A program made the position numbers and the translations under genes. A DNA stretch of 64,000 nucleotides. Origin: Candidatus Enterococcus ferrettii (GTDB lineage: Bacteria; Bacillota; Bacilli; Lactobacillales; Enterococcaceae). Below are positions 19,507 through 31,101 of this stretch, one piece after another (positions within the stretch are counted from its first letter, which is position 1; every line of letters begins with the position of its first letter). The notes under the pieces are model-generated. The model was given only the letters and a program-made list of their open reading frames with translations, was not told the origin of the DNA and did not search any database. The DNA lies in assembly GCF_017377655.1 (NCBI RefSeq), contig NZ_JAFREL010000026.1, forward strand, positions 37,874 to 101,873, written 5' to 3'.

Positions 19507-20163
19507 GTGGGACAAAAAGTAAATCCTATTGGAATGCGTGTAGGCATCATCCGTGATTGGGATGCTAAATGGTATGCCGAAAAAGAGTATGCTGAGTTTC
19601 TACACGAAGATTTGAGAATCCGTAAGTTCATCGCAACTAAACTTGCTGATGCCGCTGTGTCAACAGTTGAAATCGAACGCGCTGCAAACCGTGTGAACAT
19701 TTCAATCCACACAGCTAAGCCTGGTATGGTTATCGGTAAAGGCGGTTCTGAAGTCGAAAGCCTAAGAAAAGAATTAAATAAATTAACTGGTAAACGAGTT
19801 CACATTAATATCGTTGAAATCAAAAAACCAGATTTAGATGCAAAATTAGTCGGAGAAGGTATTGCACGTCAATTAGAAAACCGTGTTGCTTTCCGTCGCG
19901 CACAAAAACAAGCCATCCAACGTACTATGCGTTCTGGCGCTAAAGGAATCAAAACTCAAGTATCTGGTCGTCTAAACGGGGCAGACATCGCTCGTTCAGA
20001 AGGATACTCTGAAGGAACAGTTCCTCTTCATACATTGCGTGCCGATATCGACTACGCTTGGGAAGAAGCAAACACAACATACGGAAAACTAGGAGTTAAA
20101 GTGTGGATTTATCGTGGAGAAGTTCTTCCAACTAAAAAAAACACTAAGAAAGGAGGGAAATAA
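19507..20163 (+). CDS. rpsC: 30S ribosomal protein S3
   Basis: 218 residues; starts [20 protein letters not shown], with a KH domain carrying [15 protein letters not shown] start, AAGGAGGG upstream. Lines the mRNA entry channel. Confidence 0.98.
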   Translation: MGQKVNPIGMRVGIIRDWDAKWYAEKEYAEFLHEDLRIRKFIATKLADAAVSTVEIERAANRVNISIHTAKPGMVIGKGGSEVESLRKELNKLTGKRVHINIVEIKKPDLDAKLVGEGIARQLENRVAFRRAQKQAIQRTMRSGAKGIKTQVSGRLNGADIARSEGYSEGTVPLHTLRADIDYAWEEANTTYGKLGVKVWIYRGEVLPTKKNTKKGGK

Positions 20164-20165
20164 TC

Positions 20166-20600
20166 ATGTTAGTACCAAAACGTGTGAAACACCGTCGTGA
20201 GTTCCGTGGAAAAATGCGCGGAGAAGCAAAGGGCGGTAAAGAAGTAGCATTTGGTGAATATGGTTTACAGGCTGTAGAATCTCACTGGATCACAAACCGT
20301 CAAATCGAAGCAGCGCGTATTGCGATGACTCGTTATATGAAACGTGGTGGGAAAGTATGGATTAAAATTTTCCCTCATAAATCTTATACTGCCAAAGCTA
20401 TCGGGGTACGTATGGGATCTGGTAAAGGTGCTCCTGAAGGCTGGGTTTCACCAGTTAAACGCGGCAAGATCATGTTTGAAGTTGCCGGTGTTCCTGAAGA
20501 AGTTGCACGCGAAGCATTACGTCTTGCTTCTCACAAATTACCAGTGAAAACTAAGATCGTTAAACGTGAGGAAATGGGTGGTGAATCGAATGAAGGTTAA
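20166..20600 (+). CDS. rplP: 50S ribosomal protein L16
   Basis: 144 residues; [19 protein letters not shown] and [15 protein letters not shown]. Only 2 nt after rpsC, with its ribosome binding site inside the rpsC end. It overlaps rpmC by 11 nt. Confidence 0.98.
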   Translation: MLVPKRVKHRREFRGKMRGEAKGGKEVAFGEYGLQAVESHWITNRQIEAARIAMTRYMKRGGKVWIKIFPHKSYTAKAIGVRMGSGKGAPEGWVSPVKRGKIMFEVAGVPEEVAREALRLASHKLPVKTKIVKREEMGGESNEG

Positions 20601-20781
20601 AGAAATCAGAGAGTTAACCACTACCGAAATGCTTGATCAAGAAAAACAATTAAAAGAAGAATTGTTCAATCTTAGATTCCAACTAGCAACAGGTCAATTA
20701 GAAAACACTGCACGTATTAAAGAAGTACGTAAATCGATTGCACGCATTAAAACGGTATTGCGTGAACAAACTGTAAAATAG
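20590..20781 (+). CDS. rpmC: 50S ribosomal protein L29
   Basis: 63 residues; [20 protein letters not shown] then [19 protein letters not shown]. The ATG at 20590 lies inside the last codons of rplP, so translation is coupled. Confidence 0.96.
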   Translation: MKVKEIRELTTTEMLDQEKQLKEELFNLRFQLATGQLENTARIKEVRKSIARIKTVLREQTVK

Positions 20782-20802
20782 TGGAAGGAGGCCATTTCAG
20801 GT

Positions 20803-21066
20803 ATGTCTGAAAGAAATCAACGTAAAGTTTACCAAGGTCGCGTGGTATCTGACAAAATGGACAAGACAATTACGGTTGTCGTTGAAACCAAAAAGAACCA
20901 CCCTATCTATGGCAAACGTATGAAATATTCTAAAAAATATAAAGCTCATGATGAAAACAATGAAGCAAAGATTGGCGATATCGTGAGAATTATGGAAACT
21001 CGTCCATTATCAGCTACTAAACGTTTCCGTTTATTAGAAATCGTTGAAAAAGCAGTGATTATCTAA
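20803..21066 (+). CDS. rpsQ: 30S ribosomal protein S17
   Basis: 87 residues; [19 protein letters not shown] and [32 protein letters not shown] 75-nt gap to rplN follows. Confidence 0.97.
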   Translation: MSERNQRKVYQGRVVSDKMDKTITVVVETKKNHPIYGKRMKYSKKYKAHDENNEAKIGDIVRIMETRPLSATKRFRLLEIVEKAVII

Positions 21067-21093
21067 TCACACGAGCTTTCCTAATAAGACTAA

Positions 21094-21510
<417 letters not shown>

Positions 21511-21546
21511 TCGGAAAGTTCCAACCAAAGGAGGTGCGCAACAGTA

Positions 21547-21858
21547 ATGTTCGTTAAAAAAGGCGATAAAGTAAAAGTTATCTCTGGTAAAGATAAGAAT
21601 AAAGAAGGCGTAATTCTAGAAGTCCTTCCTAAAAAAGATAAAGTCGTTGTTGAAGGCGTCAATGTCGTTAAAAAACACCAAAAACCTTCTCAGACTTCCC
21701 CTCAAGGCGGAATTCTGGAGGTAGAAGCGCCGATTCATGCTTCAAATGTGATGGTTATTGATCCTTCAAACGGAGAAGCTACACGTGTTGGCTACAAAGT
21801 AGTTGACGGTAAAAAAGTCCGTGTTTCTAAGAAAACCGGCGAAGTTTTAGATAAATAA
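21547..21858 (+). CDS. rplX: 50S ribosomal protein L24
   Basis: 103 residues; a KOW motif in [17 protein letters not shown], then [11 protein letters not shown]. Early assembly protein. SD AAAGGAGGT. Confidence 0.97.
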   Translation: MFVKKGDKVKVISGKDKNKEGVILEVLPKKDKVVVEGVNVVKKHQKPSQTSPQGGILEVEAPIHASNVMVIDPSNGEATRVGYKVVDGKKVRVSKKTGEVLDK

Positions 21859-21883
21859 TTACAGGAAAGGAGGATCTTATTAG

Positions 21884-22423
21884 ATGAACCGCCTAAGAGA
21901 AAAATACTTAAATGAAGTAACCCCATCATTGATGGAAAAATTTAACTATAGTTCAATCATGGAAGTACCTAAAGTTGACAAGATCGTCATCAACATGGGT
22001 GTTGGTGATGCGGTATCAAACGCAAAGAACTTGGATAAAGCAGTTGAAGAATTGGCATTGATTTCTGGTCAAAAACCAATCATCACTAAAGCTAAAAAAT
22101 CAATCGCTGGATTCCGTTTGCGTGAAGGCATGCCGATTGGTGCGAAAGTAACACTACGTGGAGAAAGAATGTATGAGTTCTTGGACAAATTAGTGTCTGT
22201 ATCTCTTCCACGTGTACGTGACTTCCACGGTATCAGTAAAAAAGCCTTTGATGGCCGCGGTAACTACACTTTAGGTATCAAAGAACAATTGATCTTCCCT
22301 GAAGTTGACTATGATTTAGTTGATAAAGTACGCGGAATGGACATCGTAGTAGTTACAACAGCTAACTCTGATGAAGAATCACGCGAATTATTAACACAAC
22401 TTGGAATGCCATTCCAAAAATAA
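21884..22423 (+). CDS. rplE: 50S ribosomal protein L5
   Basis: 179 residues; [38 protein letters not shown] and FPEVDYD. Binds 5S rRNA. Confidence 0.98.
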   Translation: MNRLREKYLNEVTPSLMEKFNYSSIMEVPKVDKIVINMGVGDAVSNAKNLDKAVEELALISGQKPIITKAKKSIAGFRLREGMPIGAKVTLRGERMYEFLDKLVSVSLPRVRDFHGISKKAFDGRGNYTLGIKEQLIFPEVDYDLVDKVRGMDIVVVTTANSDEESRELLTQLGMPFQK

Positions 22424-22441
22424 TCAAGGAGGCGAAAAAAT

Positions 22442-22627
22442 TTGGCTAAAAAATCAATGATTGCTAAAAACAAGCGCCCTGCAAAGTTCTCAACTCAAGA
22501 GTATACTCGTTGCGAACGTTGCGGACGTCCACATTCAGTCTATCGTAAATTTCATCTTTGCCGTATTTGCTTCCGCGAACTTGCCTATAAAGGACAAATT
22601 CCCGGCGTGAAGAAAGCTAGCTGGTAA
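22442..22627 (+). CDS. rpsN: 30S ribosomal protein S14, zinc-binding type
   Basis: 61 residues with two CxxC pairs (CERC and CRIC) forming the zinc site of the short C+ S14. This form is replaced by a zinc-free paralogue under zinc limitation in some Bacilli. TTG start with AAGGAGG upstream. Confidence 0.96.
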   Translation: MAKKSMIAKNKRPAKFSTQEYTRCERCGRPHSVYRKFHLCRICFRELAYKGQIPGVKKASW

Positions 22628-22660
22628 AATACAACTCGCATAAAGGAGGTAAACAGTTCA

Positions 22661-23059
22661 ATGGTCATGACAGATCCAATTGCAGATTTTCTAACGCGTA
22701 TTCGTAATGCCAACATGGTAAAACATGAATCCCTAGAAGTACCTGCATCAAAAATCAAACGTGACATCGCAGAAATCTTAAAACGTGAAGGTTTCATTCG
22801 TGATGTTGAATATATCGAAGATGACAAACAAGGCATGATCCGTGTTTTCCTTAAATACGGTAAAAATGACGAACGTGTTATCACGAACTTAAAACGTATC
22901 TCTAAACCAGGTTTGCGTGCTTACGTCAAAGCTGACGAAGTGCCAAAAGTATTAAATGGTTTAGGAATCGCAATCATCTCTACTTCTGATGGTGTCGTAA
23001 CAGACAAAGAAGCTAGAGCTAAAAACGTCGGCGGAGAAGTATTAGCTTACGTTTGGTAA
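22661..23059 (+). CDS. rpsH: 30S ribosomal protein S8
   Basis: 132 residues; [20 protein letters not shown] and [20 protein letters not shown]. The ATG at 22661 is spaced 10 nt from AAAGGAGGT and gives the normal length; the ATG two codons later is too far. S8 represses the spc operon in E. coli. Confidence 0.97.
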   Translation: MVMTDPIADFLTRIRNANMVKHESLEVPASKIKRDIAEILKREGFIRDVEYIEDDKQGMIRVFLKYGKNDERVITNLKRISKPGLRAYVKADEVPKVLNGLGIAIISTSDGVVTDKEARAKNVGGEVLAYVW

Positions 23060-23090
23060 TTTCAAACAATCCATGAGGAGGTGTCTTTAA

Positions 23091-23627
23091 GTGAGCCGTA
23101 TTGGTAATAAAATCGTTGTTTTACCTGCTGGAGTTGAAGTAACTCAAAAAGGTAACGACATTACTGTAAAAGGACCTAAAGGTGAATTAACACGTGCGTT
23201 TTCTTCTGATATCAAAATGAATATCGAAGGCAGCGAAGTGACTTTCACTCGTCCAAATGACAGCAAAGAAATGAGAACAATCCACGGAACTACTCGTGCA
23301 AACTTCAATAACATGGTTGTTGGTGTTTCCGAAGGTTTCCAAAAAGCACTAGAACTAATCGGGGTTGGGTACCGTGCGCAATTACAAGGTTCAAAACTTG
23401 TATTAAACGTTGGTTACTCACATCCAGTTGAAATTGTAGCTCCAGAAGGAATTACAATCGAAGTTCCTGCGAACACACAAGTGGTCGTTAAGGGTTCAAA
23501 CAAAGAAGTAGTCGGAGAAGTTGCAGCGAAAATCCGCAGCACTCGTCCTCCAGAACCTTACAAAGGCAAAGGAATTCGCTATGTTGGTGAATACGTACGC
23601 CGTAAAGAAGGTAAAACTGGTAAATAG
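23091..23627 (+). CDS. rplF: 50S ribosomal protein L6
   Basis: 178 residues; [20 protein letters not shown] and [23 protein letters not shown] start after GAGGAGG. Followed by an unusual GC-rich 52-nt gap with two small inverted repeats. Confidence 0.98.
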   Translation: MSRIGNKIVVLPAGVEVTQKGNDITVKGPKGELTRAFSSDIKMNIEGSEVTFTRPNDSKEMRTIHGTTRANFNNMVVGVSEGFQKALELIGVGYRAQLQGSKLVLNVGYSHPVEIVAPEGITIEVPANTQVVVKGSNKEVVGEVAAKIRSTRPPEPYKGKGIRYVGEYVRRKEGKTGK

Positions 23628-23655
23628 TAGGCTCGACCTACATGCGGCCTAGGCC
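23627..23655 (+). repeat. paired small inverted repeats between rplF and rplR
   Basis: GTAGG-CTCGA-CCTAC (23627-23641) and the palindrome GGCCTAGGCC (23646-23655). Other gaps in this cluster are A/T-rich and unstructured, so this may be an RNA processing or pausing site. Confidence 0.4.
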
Positions 23656-23679
23656 AGCTTAATTAAAGAGGTGACAATT

Positions 23680-24036
23680 GTGATTACAAAACCAGATAAA
23701 AACAAAACACGCCAAAAGCGCCACATGCGTGTACGTGGTAAAATCTCTGGTACTGCTGAGTGCCCACGCTTGAACGTTTTTCGTTCTAACAAAAACATCT
23801 ACGCTCAATTAATTGATGACGTAGCGGGTGTGACGCTAGCAAGTGCCTCTGCCTTGGATAAAGAAATTTCAGGTGGAAACAAAACTGAACAAGCACAAAA
23901 AGTCGGTAAATTGATTGCTGAACGTGCTTCTGAAAAAGGTATTAAAGTAGTAGTCTTTGACCGTGGTGGATACCTTTACCATGGCCGTGTAGCAGCTTTA
24001 GCTCAAGCAGCACGCGAAAATGGACTAGAATTTTAG
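23680..24036 (+). CDS. rplR: 50S ribosomal protein L18
   Basis: 118 residues from the GTG at 23680 ([15 protein letters not shown]), spaced about 6 nt from AGAGGTGA; the GTG at 23671 overlaps that site. Ends [20 protein letters not shown]. 5S rRNA-binding protein. Confidence 0.96.
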   Translation: MITKPDKNKTRQKRHMRVRGKISGTAECPRLNVFRSNKNIYAQLIDDVAGVTLASASALDKEISGGNKTEQAQKVGKLIAERASEKGIKVVVFDRGGYLYHGRVAALAQAARENGLEF

Positions 24037-24056
24037 GAAAAGGAGGAACACCATTA

Positions 24057-24554
24057 ATGGTTTATATCGATCCAAAACATTTGGAATTAGAAGACCGCGT
24101 AGTTGCGATTAACCGTGTAACTAAAGTTGTTAAAGGTGGACGTCGTTTACGTTTCGCAGCATTAGTTGTTGTCGGTGACAAAAACGGACACGTAGGCTTT
24201 GGTACCGGTAAAGCACAAGAAGTACCTGAAGCAATTCGCAAAGCAATTGAAGATGCGAAGAAAAACCTAGTCGAAGTACCAATGGTAGGAACAACTCTTC
24301 CTCACGAAGTTATTGGTGTATTTGGCGGCGGACGTATCTTAATGAAACCTGCTGTAGAAGGTTCTGGGGTTGCTGCTGGTGGACCTGTTCGTGCCGTCTT
24401 GGAATTAGCAGGAGTAGCAGATGTTACTTCTAAATCACTAGGCTCAAACACACCAATCAACGTTGTTCGCGCAACTGTTGAAGGTTTGAAACAATTAAAA
24501 CGTGCAGAAGAAGTAGCGCAATTGCGTGGCATTTCTGTAGAAGACTTAGCATAA
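24057..24554 (+). CDS. rpsE: 30S ribosomal protein S5
   Basis: 165 residues; [19 protein letters not shown] and [20 protein letters not shown]. Lies at the mRNA entry and takes part in accuracy. SD AAAGGAGGA. Confidence 0.98.
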   Translation: MVYIDPKHLELEDRVVAINRVTKVVKGGRRLRFAALVVVGDKNGHVGFGTGKAQEVPEAIRKAIEDAKKNLVEVPMVGTTLPHEVIGVFGGGRILMKPAVEGSGVAAGGPVRAVLELAGVADVTSKSLGSNTPINVVRATVEGLKQLKRAEEVAQLRGISVEDLA

Positions 24555-24568
24555 GGAGGACGAAAATA

Positions 24569-24748
24569 ATGGCTGAATTAAAAATTACTTTAAGACGCAG
24601 TGTTATCGGACGTCCTCAAAACCAACGTGATACAGTGAAAGCTCTAGGCTTGAGAAAGTTGAACAGCACCGTTGTTAAACCTAACAACGAAGCCATCAAA
24701 GGGATGGTTAACACTATTTCACATTTAGTGGACGTAGAAGAAGTCTAG
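24569..24748 (+). CDS. rpmD: 50S ribosomal protein L30
   Basis: 59 residues, short enough to be missed by length filters. Begins [20 protein letters not shown] and continues [17 protein letters not shown], ending VDVEEV. AAGGAGG lies upstream, and it sits in the usual place between rpsE and rplO. Confidence 0.97.
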   Translation: MAELKITLRRSVIGRPQNQRDTVKALGLRKLNSTVVKPNNEAIKGMVNTISHLVDVEEV

Positions 24749-24783
24749 AAAATAGATTTAGATTGTTAAGGAGGTGCCAATCA

Positions 24784-25224
24784 ATGAAACTTCATGAATT
24801 AAAACCTGCAGAAGGTTCTCGTAAAGTACGCAATCGTGTCGGTCGCGGGACTTCATCAGGCAATGGTAAAACTTCTGGTCGTGGACAAAAGGGTCAAAAC
24901 TCTCGTTCAGGTGGAGGCGTACGTTTAGGCTTTGAAGGGGGACAAACTCCTTTATTCCGTCGTTTGCCAAAACGTGGATTTACTAACGTAAATCGCAAAG
25001 AATACGCAGTAGTTAATTTGGATGTTCTTAACCGCTTTGAAGACGGAACAGAAGTAACTCCAGTTGTTTTAGTAGAAGCTGGAATCGTCAGCAACGAAAA
25101 AGCTGGAATTAAAGTATTAGCTAAAGGGACTTTAGAGAAAAAACTAACAGTCAAAGCTGCAAAATTCTCGAAAGCTGCACAAGAAGCAATTGAAGCTGCA
25201 GGTGGATCAATTGAGGTGATCTAA
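24784..25224 (+). CDS. rplO: 50S ribosomal protein L15
   Basis: 146 residues from the ATG at 24784 ([20 protein letters not shown]), with AAGGAGGT upstream. Glycine/arginine-rich N-terminal tail. Its stop overlaps the secY start (TAATG). Confidence 0.97.
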   Translation: MKLHELKPAEGSRKVRNRVGRGTSSGNGKTSGRGQKGQNSRSGGGVRLGFEGGQTPLFRRLPKRGFTNVNRKEYAVVNLDVLNRFEDGTEVTPVVLVEAGIVSNEKAGIKVLAKGTLEKKLTVKAAKFSKAAQEAIEAAGGSIEVI

Positions 25225-26525
25225 TGTTTAAACTTTTAAAGGATTCTTTTAAGGTAAAAAACATCCGATCTCGTATCCTATTTACAGTACTGATTTTACT
25301 GGTTTTTAGAATTGGTGCTCAGATTACTGTACCCGGGGTTGATGCCAGTGGTTTGCAAGGGTTAAGCGAGATGCCATTTTTCAGAATGTTGAATATGGTC
25401 AGCGGTTCAGCTATGCAAAATTTCTCAATTTTTTCTATGGGAGTTTCTCCCTACATCACAGCATCCATTGTAATTCAATTATTGCAAATGGATATTGTGC
25501 CAAAATTTGTCGAATGGTCCAAGCAAGGTGAAGTAGGACGGAAAAAGTTGAATCAAGCGACACGTTACTTGACGTTAGTTTTAGCATTCATCCAATCTGT
25601 TTCTATCACGGCAGGATTTAACTATTTTGCACAATTTGGCTTTGTGCCAGATCGTGATATGCAAACCTTCATTACTATCGGTGTCATCTTAACTGCTGGT
25701 ACGATGGTGGTTACTTGGTTAGGAGAACAAATTACGGAAAAAGGAATTGGGAATGGCGTTTCTATGATTATCTTTGCAGGGATCGTTTCTCGATTACCGC
25801 AAAGTATTGTAGATATTTATGATGACTATTTCGTAAACATTGAATCAAGCGAAATTTGGAAATCTGTCATTTTTGTTGTAATCCTAGTGGCTGCAATGCT
25901 GTTAATCATTGTATTTGTTACTTACTTCCAACAAGCGGAAAGAAAAATTCCGATTCAATACACAAAACAAGTCGTTGGAGCACCAACCAGCAGTTATTTA
26001 CCTTTAAAAGTAAATGCTGCAGGAGTTATTCCGGTTATCTTTGCCAGTTCGTTCATTGCAACACCCAATGCGGTACTGCAAGCCTTAGCTGGTCGTTACG
26101 GCGCTGAAGACTGGTTTGATATTTTAAGAAATCTCTTCAGCTATAACACGGTACCAGGTGCAACGATTTATACTGTTCTGATTGTTGCCTTCACCTTCTT
26201 CTATGCTTTTGTTCAGGTAAATCCTGAGAAATTAGCAGAGAACTTGCAAAAACAAGGAAGTTATATTCCTCGTGTGCGCCCAGGTAAAGGGACAGAAGAA
26301 TACGTTTCACGAATCTTAATGCGTCTAAGTGTGGTTGGTTCTATCTTTTTGGGACTGATTGCTTTGATTCCGATTATTGCTCAAATGGTTTGGAACTTGC
26401 CTCAATCAATTGGATTGGGTGGTACCAGCCTGCTGATCGTGGTTGGTGTAGCATTGGAGACAGCGAAACAATTAGAAGGACTCATGTTGAAACGGCGTTA
26501 TGTCGGTTTCATGGATGCTGAGTAA
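25224..26525 (+). CDS. secY: Sec translocon channel subunit SecY
   Basis: 433 residues, ten membrane helices. PFFRMLNMVSGSAMQNFSIF, SMGVSPYITASIVIQLLQM and GIGNGVSMIIFAGI are family signatures. Forms the SecYEG protein-conducting channel. Overlaps the rplO stop by one base. Confidence 0.98.
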   Translation: MFKLLKDSFKVKNIRSRILFTVLILLVFRIGAQITVPGVDASGLQGLSEMPFFRMLNMVSGSAMQNFSIFSMGVSPYITASIVIQLLQMDIVPKFVEWSKQGEVGRKKLNQATRYLTLVLAFIQSVSITAGFNYFAQFGFVPDRDMQTFITIGVILTAGTMVVTWLGEQITEKGIGNGVSMIIFAGIVSRLPQSIVDIYDDYFVNIESSEIWKSVIFVVILVAAMLLIIVFVTYFQQAERKIPIQYTKQVVGAPTSSYLPLKVNAAGVIPVIFASSFIATPNAVLQALAGRYGAEDWFDILRNLFSYNTVPGATIYTVLIVAFTFFYAFVQVNPEKLAENLQKQGSYIPRVRPGKGTEEYVSRILMRLSVVGSIFLGLIALIPIIAQMVWNLPQSIGLGGTSLLIVVGVALETAKQLEGLMLKRRYVGFMDAE

Positions 26526-26527
26526 GA

Positions 26528-26551
26528 GGGTTGAGGGTTTCCTCAACACCC
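26528..26551 (+). promoter_or_regulatory. secY-adk intercistronic hairpin
   Basis: GGGTTGAGG (26528-26536), loop GTTT, CCTCAACACCC (26541-26551) with one bulge. No clear T-run follows, so it is likely a processing or partial-termination element between secY and adk. Confidence 0.5.
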
Positions 26552-26572
26552 TTCTCGCTTCGCAATGATTAA

Positions 26573-27232
<660 letters not shown>

Positions 27233-27265
27233 TTTTTGCTACCGACTTGAAAAATGCAGTTCGTC

Positions 27266-27294
27266 TTGCCAAGTTTAAGGTTTTATGATAGAAT
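27266..27294 (+). promoter_or_regulatory. internal promoter for infA-rpmJ-rpsM-rpsK-rpoA-rplQ
   Basis: -35 TTGCCA (27266-27271), 17-nt spacer, -10 TAGAAT (27289-27294), located in the 173-nt adk-infA gap. Confidence 0.75.
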
Positions 27295-27337
27295 ATGTCA
27301 GTCCGACTTCTAACTGGAAGTGAAACTTAAAAATTAA

Positions 27338-27359
27338 GGTGGGAACTGCAGTTTCCGCC
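27338..27359 (+). promoter_or_regulatory. hairpin in the infA leader
   Basis: GGTGGGAACTG pairs with CAGTTTCCGCC over up to 11 positions, with a loop at CTGCAG, followed by ATTTTATC. It lies between the promoter and the infA ribosome binding site; it may be a weak attenuator or a structural element. Confidence 0.5.
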
Positions 27360-27405
27360 ATTTTATCGTGTGAAAATGCGAAACAAAAACAAGGAGGTAC
27401 TCTGC

Positions 27406-27624
27406 GTGGCAAAAGATGATATGATCGAAATCGAAGGAACAGTCGTCGAAACTTTGCCGAATGCAATGTTTAAAGTCGAATTGGAAAATGGGCACGAAGT
27501 ACTTGCGCATGTTTCTGGTAAAATTCGAATGCATTATATTCGAATCTTGCCGGGGGATAAAGTGACTGTTGAACTTTCTCCGTATGATCTAAGTCGTGGT
27601 CGCATTACCTATCGCTTTAAGTAA
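27406..27624 (+). CDS. infA: translation initiation factor IF-1
   Basis: 72 residues from GTG at 27406 ([20 protein letters not shown]); a single S1/OB domain ending [22 protein letters not shown] lies at the correct distance. The frame is open upstream but out of reach of that site. Confidence 0.97.
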   Translation: MAKDDMIEIEGTVVETLPNAMFKVELENGHEVLAHVSGKIRMHYIRILPGDKVTVELSPYDLSRGRITYRFK

Positions 27625-27657
27625 ATTGTACTCCGTAAAACTTCAGGAGGTATTATC

Positions 27658-27774
27658 ATGAAAGTAAGACCATCAGTAAAACCAATGTGTGAACATTGTA
27701 AAGTGATTCGTCGTAATGGACGAGTTATGGTGATTTGCCCAGCAAATCCGAAACACAAACAACGTCAAGGATAA
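27658..27774 (+). CDS. rpmJ: 50S ribosomal protein L36
   Basis: 38 residues, [20 protein letters not shown]..., with the C..C...C..H zinc site (CEHC, then C and H). Too short for most ORF filters. CAGGAGG upstream; 18 nt before rpsM. Confidence 0.98.
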   Translation: MKVRPSVKPMCEHCKVIRRNGRVMVICPANPKHKQRQG

Positions 27775-27792
27775 TTGGAGGTGTAGATAAAT

Positions 27793-28158
27793 ATGGCTCG
27801 TATTGCAGGAGTAGATATTCCTCGTGATAAACGCGTAGTAATTTCTTTAACCTATATTTTTGGTATCGGAAATACTACTGCTAAACAAATTTTAGCTGAT
27901 GCTGGCGTATCTGAAGACATTCGTGTACGTGATTTAACGAATGAACAAACAGACGCTATTCGTGCGGAAGTTGATAAATTGAAAGTTGAAGGGGACCTTC
28001 GTCGTGAAGTTAACCTAAACATTAAACGTTTGATGGAAATCGGTTCTTACCGTGGAATTCGTCATCGTCGTGGATTACCAACTCGTGGTCAAAACACGAA
28101 AAACAATGCGCGCACTCGTAAGGGTCCAGCTCGCGCGATTGCAGGTAAGAAAAAATAA
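27793..28158 (+). CDS. rpsM: 30S ribosomal protein S13
   Basis: 121 residues; [37 protein letters not shown] and a basic tail. Contacts the P-site tRNA. Confidence 0.98.
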   Translation: MARIAGVDIPRDKRVVISLTYIFGIGNTTAKQILADAGVSEDIRVRDLTNEQTDAIRAEVDKLKVEGDLRREVNLNIKRLMEIGSYRGIRHRRGLPTRGQNTKNNARTRKGPARAIAGKKK

Positions 28159-28181
28159 TTAGTGAAGGAGGTTAAATCTTC

Positions 28182-28571
28182 ATGGTAGCAAAGAAAGTTA
28201 ATCGTAAACGTCGTGTGAAGAAGAATATTGAGTCAGGAATTGCTCACATTCATTCGACTTTTAACAATACAATCATCATGATTACTGACAAAAGTGGTAA
28301 TGCACTAGCTTGGTCATCTGCTGGCTCATTAGGCTTCAAAGGTAGTAAGAAATCTACTCCTTTTGCTGCACAAATGGCTGCTGAAACAGCTACAAAAGCT
28401 GCAATGGAACATGGTTTGAAAAGTGTTGAAGTGACTGTTAAAGGACCTGGTTCAGGTCGTGAAGCAGCAATTCGTTCATTGCAAGCAACTGGTTTGGAAG
28501 TAACCGCAATTCGTGACGTGACTCCAGTACCTCATAATGGATGCCGCCCTCCAAAACGCCGTCGTGTTTAA
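28182..28571 (+). CDS. rpsK: 30S ribosomal protein S11
   Basis: 129 residues; [18 protein letters not shown] and the conserved end [18 protein letters not shown]. Platform protein near the E site. Confidence 0.98.
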   Translation: MVAKKVNRKRRVKKNIESGIAHIHSTFNNTIIMITDKSGNALAWSSAGSLGFKGSKKSTPFAAQMAAETATKAAMEHGLKSVEVTVKGPGSGREAAIRSLQATGLEVTAIRDVTPVPHNGCRPPKRRRV

Positions 28572-28652
28572 TGAGTGCCCCTCTCACTATGAGTTTTACA
28601 GGAACGTCATTGAACAAGACACTTTTCGTTTTGAAAGGGGTAAATGATAAGA

Positions 28653-29591
28653 ATGATTGAATTCGAAAAACCAAGAATCACAAAAATTGATGAAGACAGA
28701 GATTATGGCAAGTTCGTTGTTGAGCCTCTAGAAAGAGGTTATGGAACTACTTTAGGTAATTCTCTACGTCGTATTCTACTTTCTTCTTTACCTGGTGCTG
28801 CTATTACCAATATTCAAATTGATGGCGTGTTGCATGAGTTCTCAACTGTCAAAGGCGTAAGAGAAGATGTTGTACAAATCATCTTGAATATTAAAGGTTT
28901 GGCATTAAAATTGTTCACCGAAGAAGAAAAAACCCTTGAGATCGATATTACTGGACCAGCAACTGTTACTGCCGGCGATATTATTGTTGACAGCGACGTT
29001 GAAATCTTAAACAAAGACTTGTACATTTGTACGGTTTCAGAAGGCGCAACATTCCACGCGCGCCTAACGGTAAGACCTGGTCGAGGCTATGTTCAAGCAG
29101 ACGAAAACAAAAAAGAAGATATGCCAATCGGTGTACTTCCTGTCGATTCTATCTACACTCCAGTACGTAAAGTTAACTACCAAGTTGAAAATACACGTGT
29201 TGGTCGTAGAGATGATTTTGATAAACTAACGATGGAAATTTGGACAGACGGTTCAATCATTGCACAAGAAGCATTAAGCTTAGCTGCTAAGATTTTAACT
29301 GAACATTTGGATATCTTTGTAAATCTAACAGATGAAGCGAAAAACGCTGAAATCATGGTAGAAAAAGAAGAGACTCAAAAAGAAAAAATGTTGGAAATGA
29401 CTATCGAAGAACTAGATTTGTCTGTACGTTCATACAACTGTTTGAAACGTGCTGGAATCAATACGGTTCAAGAATTAACGAATAAGTCTGAACCTGAAAT
29501 GATCAAGGTTCGTAATTTAGGACGTAAATCACTTGAAGAAGTGAAAGCTAAATTACATGATTTAGGTCTTGGTCTACGTAAAGACGATTAA
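28653..29591 (+). CDS. rpoA: RNA polymerase alpha subunit
   Basis: 312 residues from the ATG at 28653 ([20 protein letters not shown]), the usual length; an ATG three codons upstream lies only 3 nt from the GAAAGGGG site. N-terminal assembly domain with [20 protein letters not shown] and a C-terminal UP-element-binding domain with [13 protein letters not shown] and [12 protein letters not shown]. Confidence 0.97.
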   Translation: MIEFEKPRITKIDEDRDYGKFVVEPLERGYGTTLGNSLRRILLSSLPGAAITNIQIDGVLHEFSTVKGVREDVVQIILNIKGLALKLFTEEEKTLEIDITGPATVTAGDIIVDSDVEILNKDLYICTVSEGATFHARLTVRPGRGYVQADENKKEDMPIGVLPVDSIYTPVRKVNYQVENTRVGRRDDFDKLTMEIWTDGSIIAQEALSLAAKILTEHLDIFVNLTDEAKNAEIMVEKEETQKEKMLEMTIEELDLSVRSYNCLKRAGINTVQELTNKSEPEMIKVRNLGRKSLEEVKAKLHDLGLGLRKDD

Positions 29592-29618
29592 TATTGTTGA
29601 CAAAGGAGGGAAACCTAC

Positions 29619-30002
29619 GTGAGTTACCGTAAATTAGGACGCACATCTAGCCAACGTAAAGCGATGTTGCGTGACTTAACAACTGACTTAATTATCAACG
29701 AACGTATCGTGACGACTGAAGCTCGTGCGAAAGAAATTCGTTCAACAACTGAAAAGATGATTACTTTAGGAAAACGCGGGGATCTTCATGCACGTCGTCA
29801 AGCTGCAAGCTTTGTACGTAATGAAGTAGCCGGTGTTCGCGAAGAAAACGAAGAAATTGTTACTGAATCTGCTTTGCAAAAACTATTCAATGACATTGCT
29901 CCTCGTTATGCAGAACGTCAAGGAGGATACACTCGTATCTTAAAGACTGAACCTCGTCGCGGCGACAACGCCCCTATGGTTGTTATAGAACTTGTTAAAT
30001 AA
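29619..30002 (+). CDS. rplQ: 50S ribosomal protein L17
   Basis: 127 residues; [36 protein letters not shown] and [11 protein letters not shown] start after AAAGGAGGG. Last gene of the alpha operon, followed by a complex terminator. Confidence 0.98.
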   Translation: MSYRKLGRTSSQRKAMLRDLTTDLIINERIVTTEARAKEIRSTTEKMITLGKRGDLHARRQAASFVRNEVAGVREENEEIVTESALQKLFNDIAPRYAERQGGYTRILKTEPRRGDNAPMVVIELVK

Positions 30003-30010
30003 TCACTCTT

Positions 30011-30127
30011 CACTTTATAGATGATTCTTTTAGAGTGTTATGATGTTGGAGTATATCTCCGAGTCTAGCTCAGCGCTGCTTCCCAGTTTGGTCTGGGAAG
30101 CATGCTCTCATCATAAAGTGTTTTTTT
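30011..30127 (+). terminator. branched terminator-like RNA after rplQ
   Basis: Outer stem CACTTTAT-A-GATGA (30011-30024) pairs with TCATC-ATAAAGTG (30108-30120), 13 bp with one bulge, followed by seven T. The 83-nt interior is not a simple loop: it carries GGAG/CTCC (30048-30060) and a perfect 10-bp hairpin TGCTTCCCAG/CTGGGAAGCA (30077-30102). Confidence 0.75.
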
Positions 30128-30185
30128 GTACCCTGATTTCCTGTCAAGACATCAAGGTATCAAAAAGCATTTTAAGTAGAACAGA

Positions 30186-30214
30186 TTGAAAAAAGACAAC
30201 TTTTTTGCTAGTCT
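30186..30214 (+). promoter_or_regulatory. possible promoter of ecfA1-ecfA2-ecfT
   Basis: -35 TTGAAA (30186-30191), 17-nt spacer, -10 TAGTCT (30209-30214). A promoter is needed here because a terminator precedes. Confidence 0.4.
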
Positions 30215-30264
30215 TAGTACAGGTTTTTCCGAGAACGAAATACAAGTAAATGAAGGGTGCTGTC

Positions 30265-31101
30265 ATGGATCCAATTATTGAAATTAACCAGATTGAATTT
30301 AGTTATCAAGAAGATACACCACCAGCGTTAACAGATGTCTCTTTTTCTATAAATAAAGGTGAATGGATTGCCATTGTCGGTCATAATGGTTCTGGTAAAT
30401 CAACATTAGCTAAAACGATTAATGGCTTACAGATGCCGCAAAAAGGTAGTGTAACCGTTGGAGGTATGACACTTTCAGAGGAAACCGTTTGGGATATACG
30501 TCGGATGGTTGGAATGGTTTTTCAAAATCCTGATAACCAATTTGTTGGAGCGACGGTTGAAGATGATGTGGCTTTTGGTTTAGAGAACCAAGGGATCGAG
30601 CGCAGTGAGATGCAGAATCGAGTATCTAATGCCTTGAAACAAGTAAAAATGTCCTCTTTTGCCACTAGAGAACCAGCTCGCTTATCCGGTGGGCAAAAAC
30701 AACGGGTTGCGATTGCGGGTGTGGTGGCTCTACGTCCAGATATTATCATTTTGGATGAGGCTACTAGCATGCTGGATCCTGAGGGTCGTGAGGACGTAAT
30801 TTCAACTATTCAGCAGATTAAAGAAGAAAATGATTTGACCGTTATTTCGATCACTCATGACATTGATGAAGCCGCGAGTGCTAACCGTATTTTAGTTATG
30901 CGGGAAGGCAGGTTGTACCAAGAGGGGACATCAGAAGAGATTTTTTCTGCAGGACCTGAGTTGGTTTCTTTGGGACTTGATTTGCCTTTCCCAGAAAAGC
31001 TGAAGATGGCATTAAAAGCTCGAGGTGTTAATGTCCCAACAACATATCTAGATGAAGAAGGGATGATGAACTGGTTATGGACATCCGTTTTGAAAAAGTA
31101 A
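30265..31101 (+). CDS. ecfA1: energy-coupling factor transporter ATPase EcfA1
   Basis: 278 residues from the ATG at 30265, which has GAAGGGTG 7 nt upstream; an ATG five codons earlier lacks a site. Walker [11 protein letters not shown]-loop [10 protein letters not shown], signature [14 protein letters not shown] and Walker [14 protein letters not shown]. With EcfA2 and EcfT it powers uptake by many vitamin- or metal-binding S components encoded elsewhere. Overlaps ecfA2 by 25 nt. Confidence 0.93.
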   Translation: MDPIIEINQIEFSYQEDTPPALTDVSFSINKGEWIAIVGHNGSGKSTLAKTINGLQMPQKGSVTVGGMTLSEETVWDIRRMVGMVFQNPDNQFVGATVEDDVAFGLENQGIERSEMQNRVSNALKQVKMSSFATREPARLSGGQKQRVAIAGVVALRPDIIILDEATSMLDPEGREDVISTIQQIKEENDLTVISITHDIDEAASANRILVMREGRLYQEGTSEEIFSAGPELVSLGLDLPFPEKLKMALKARGVNVPTTYLDEEGMMNWLWTSVLKK

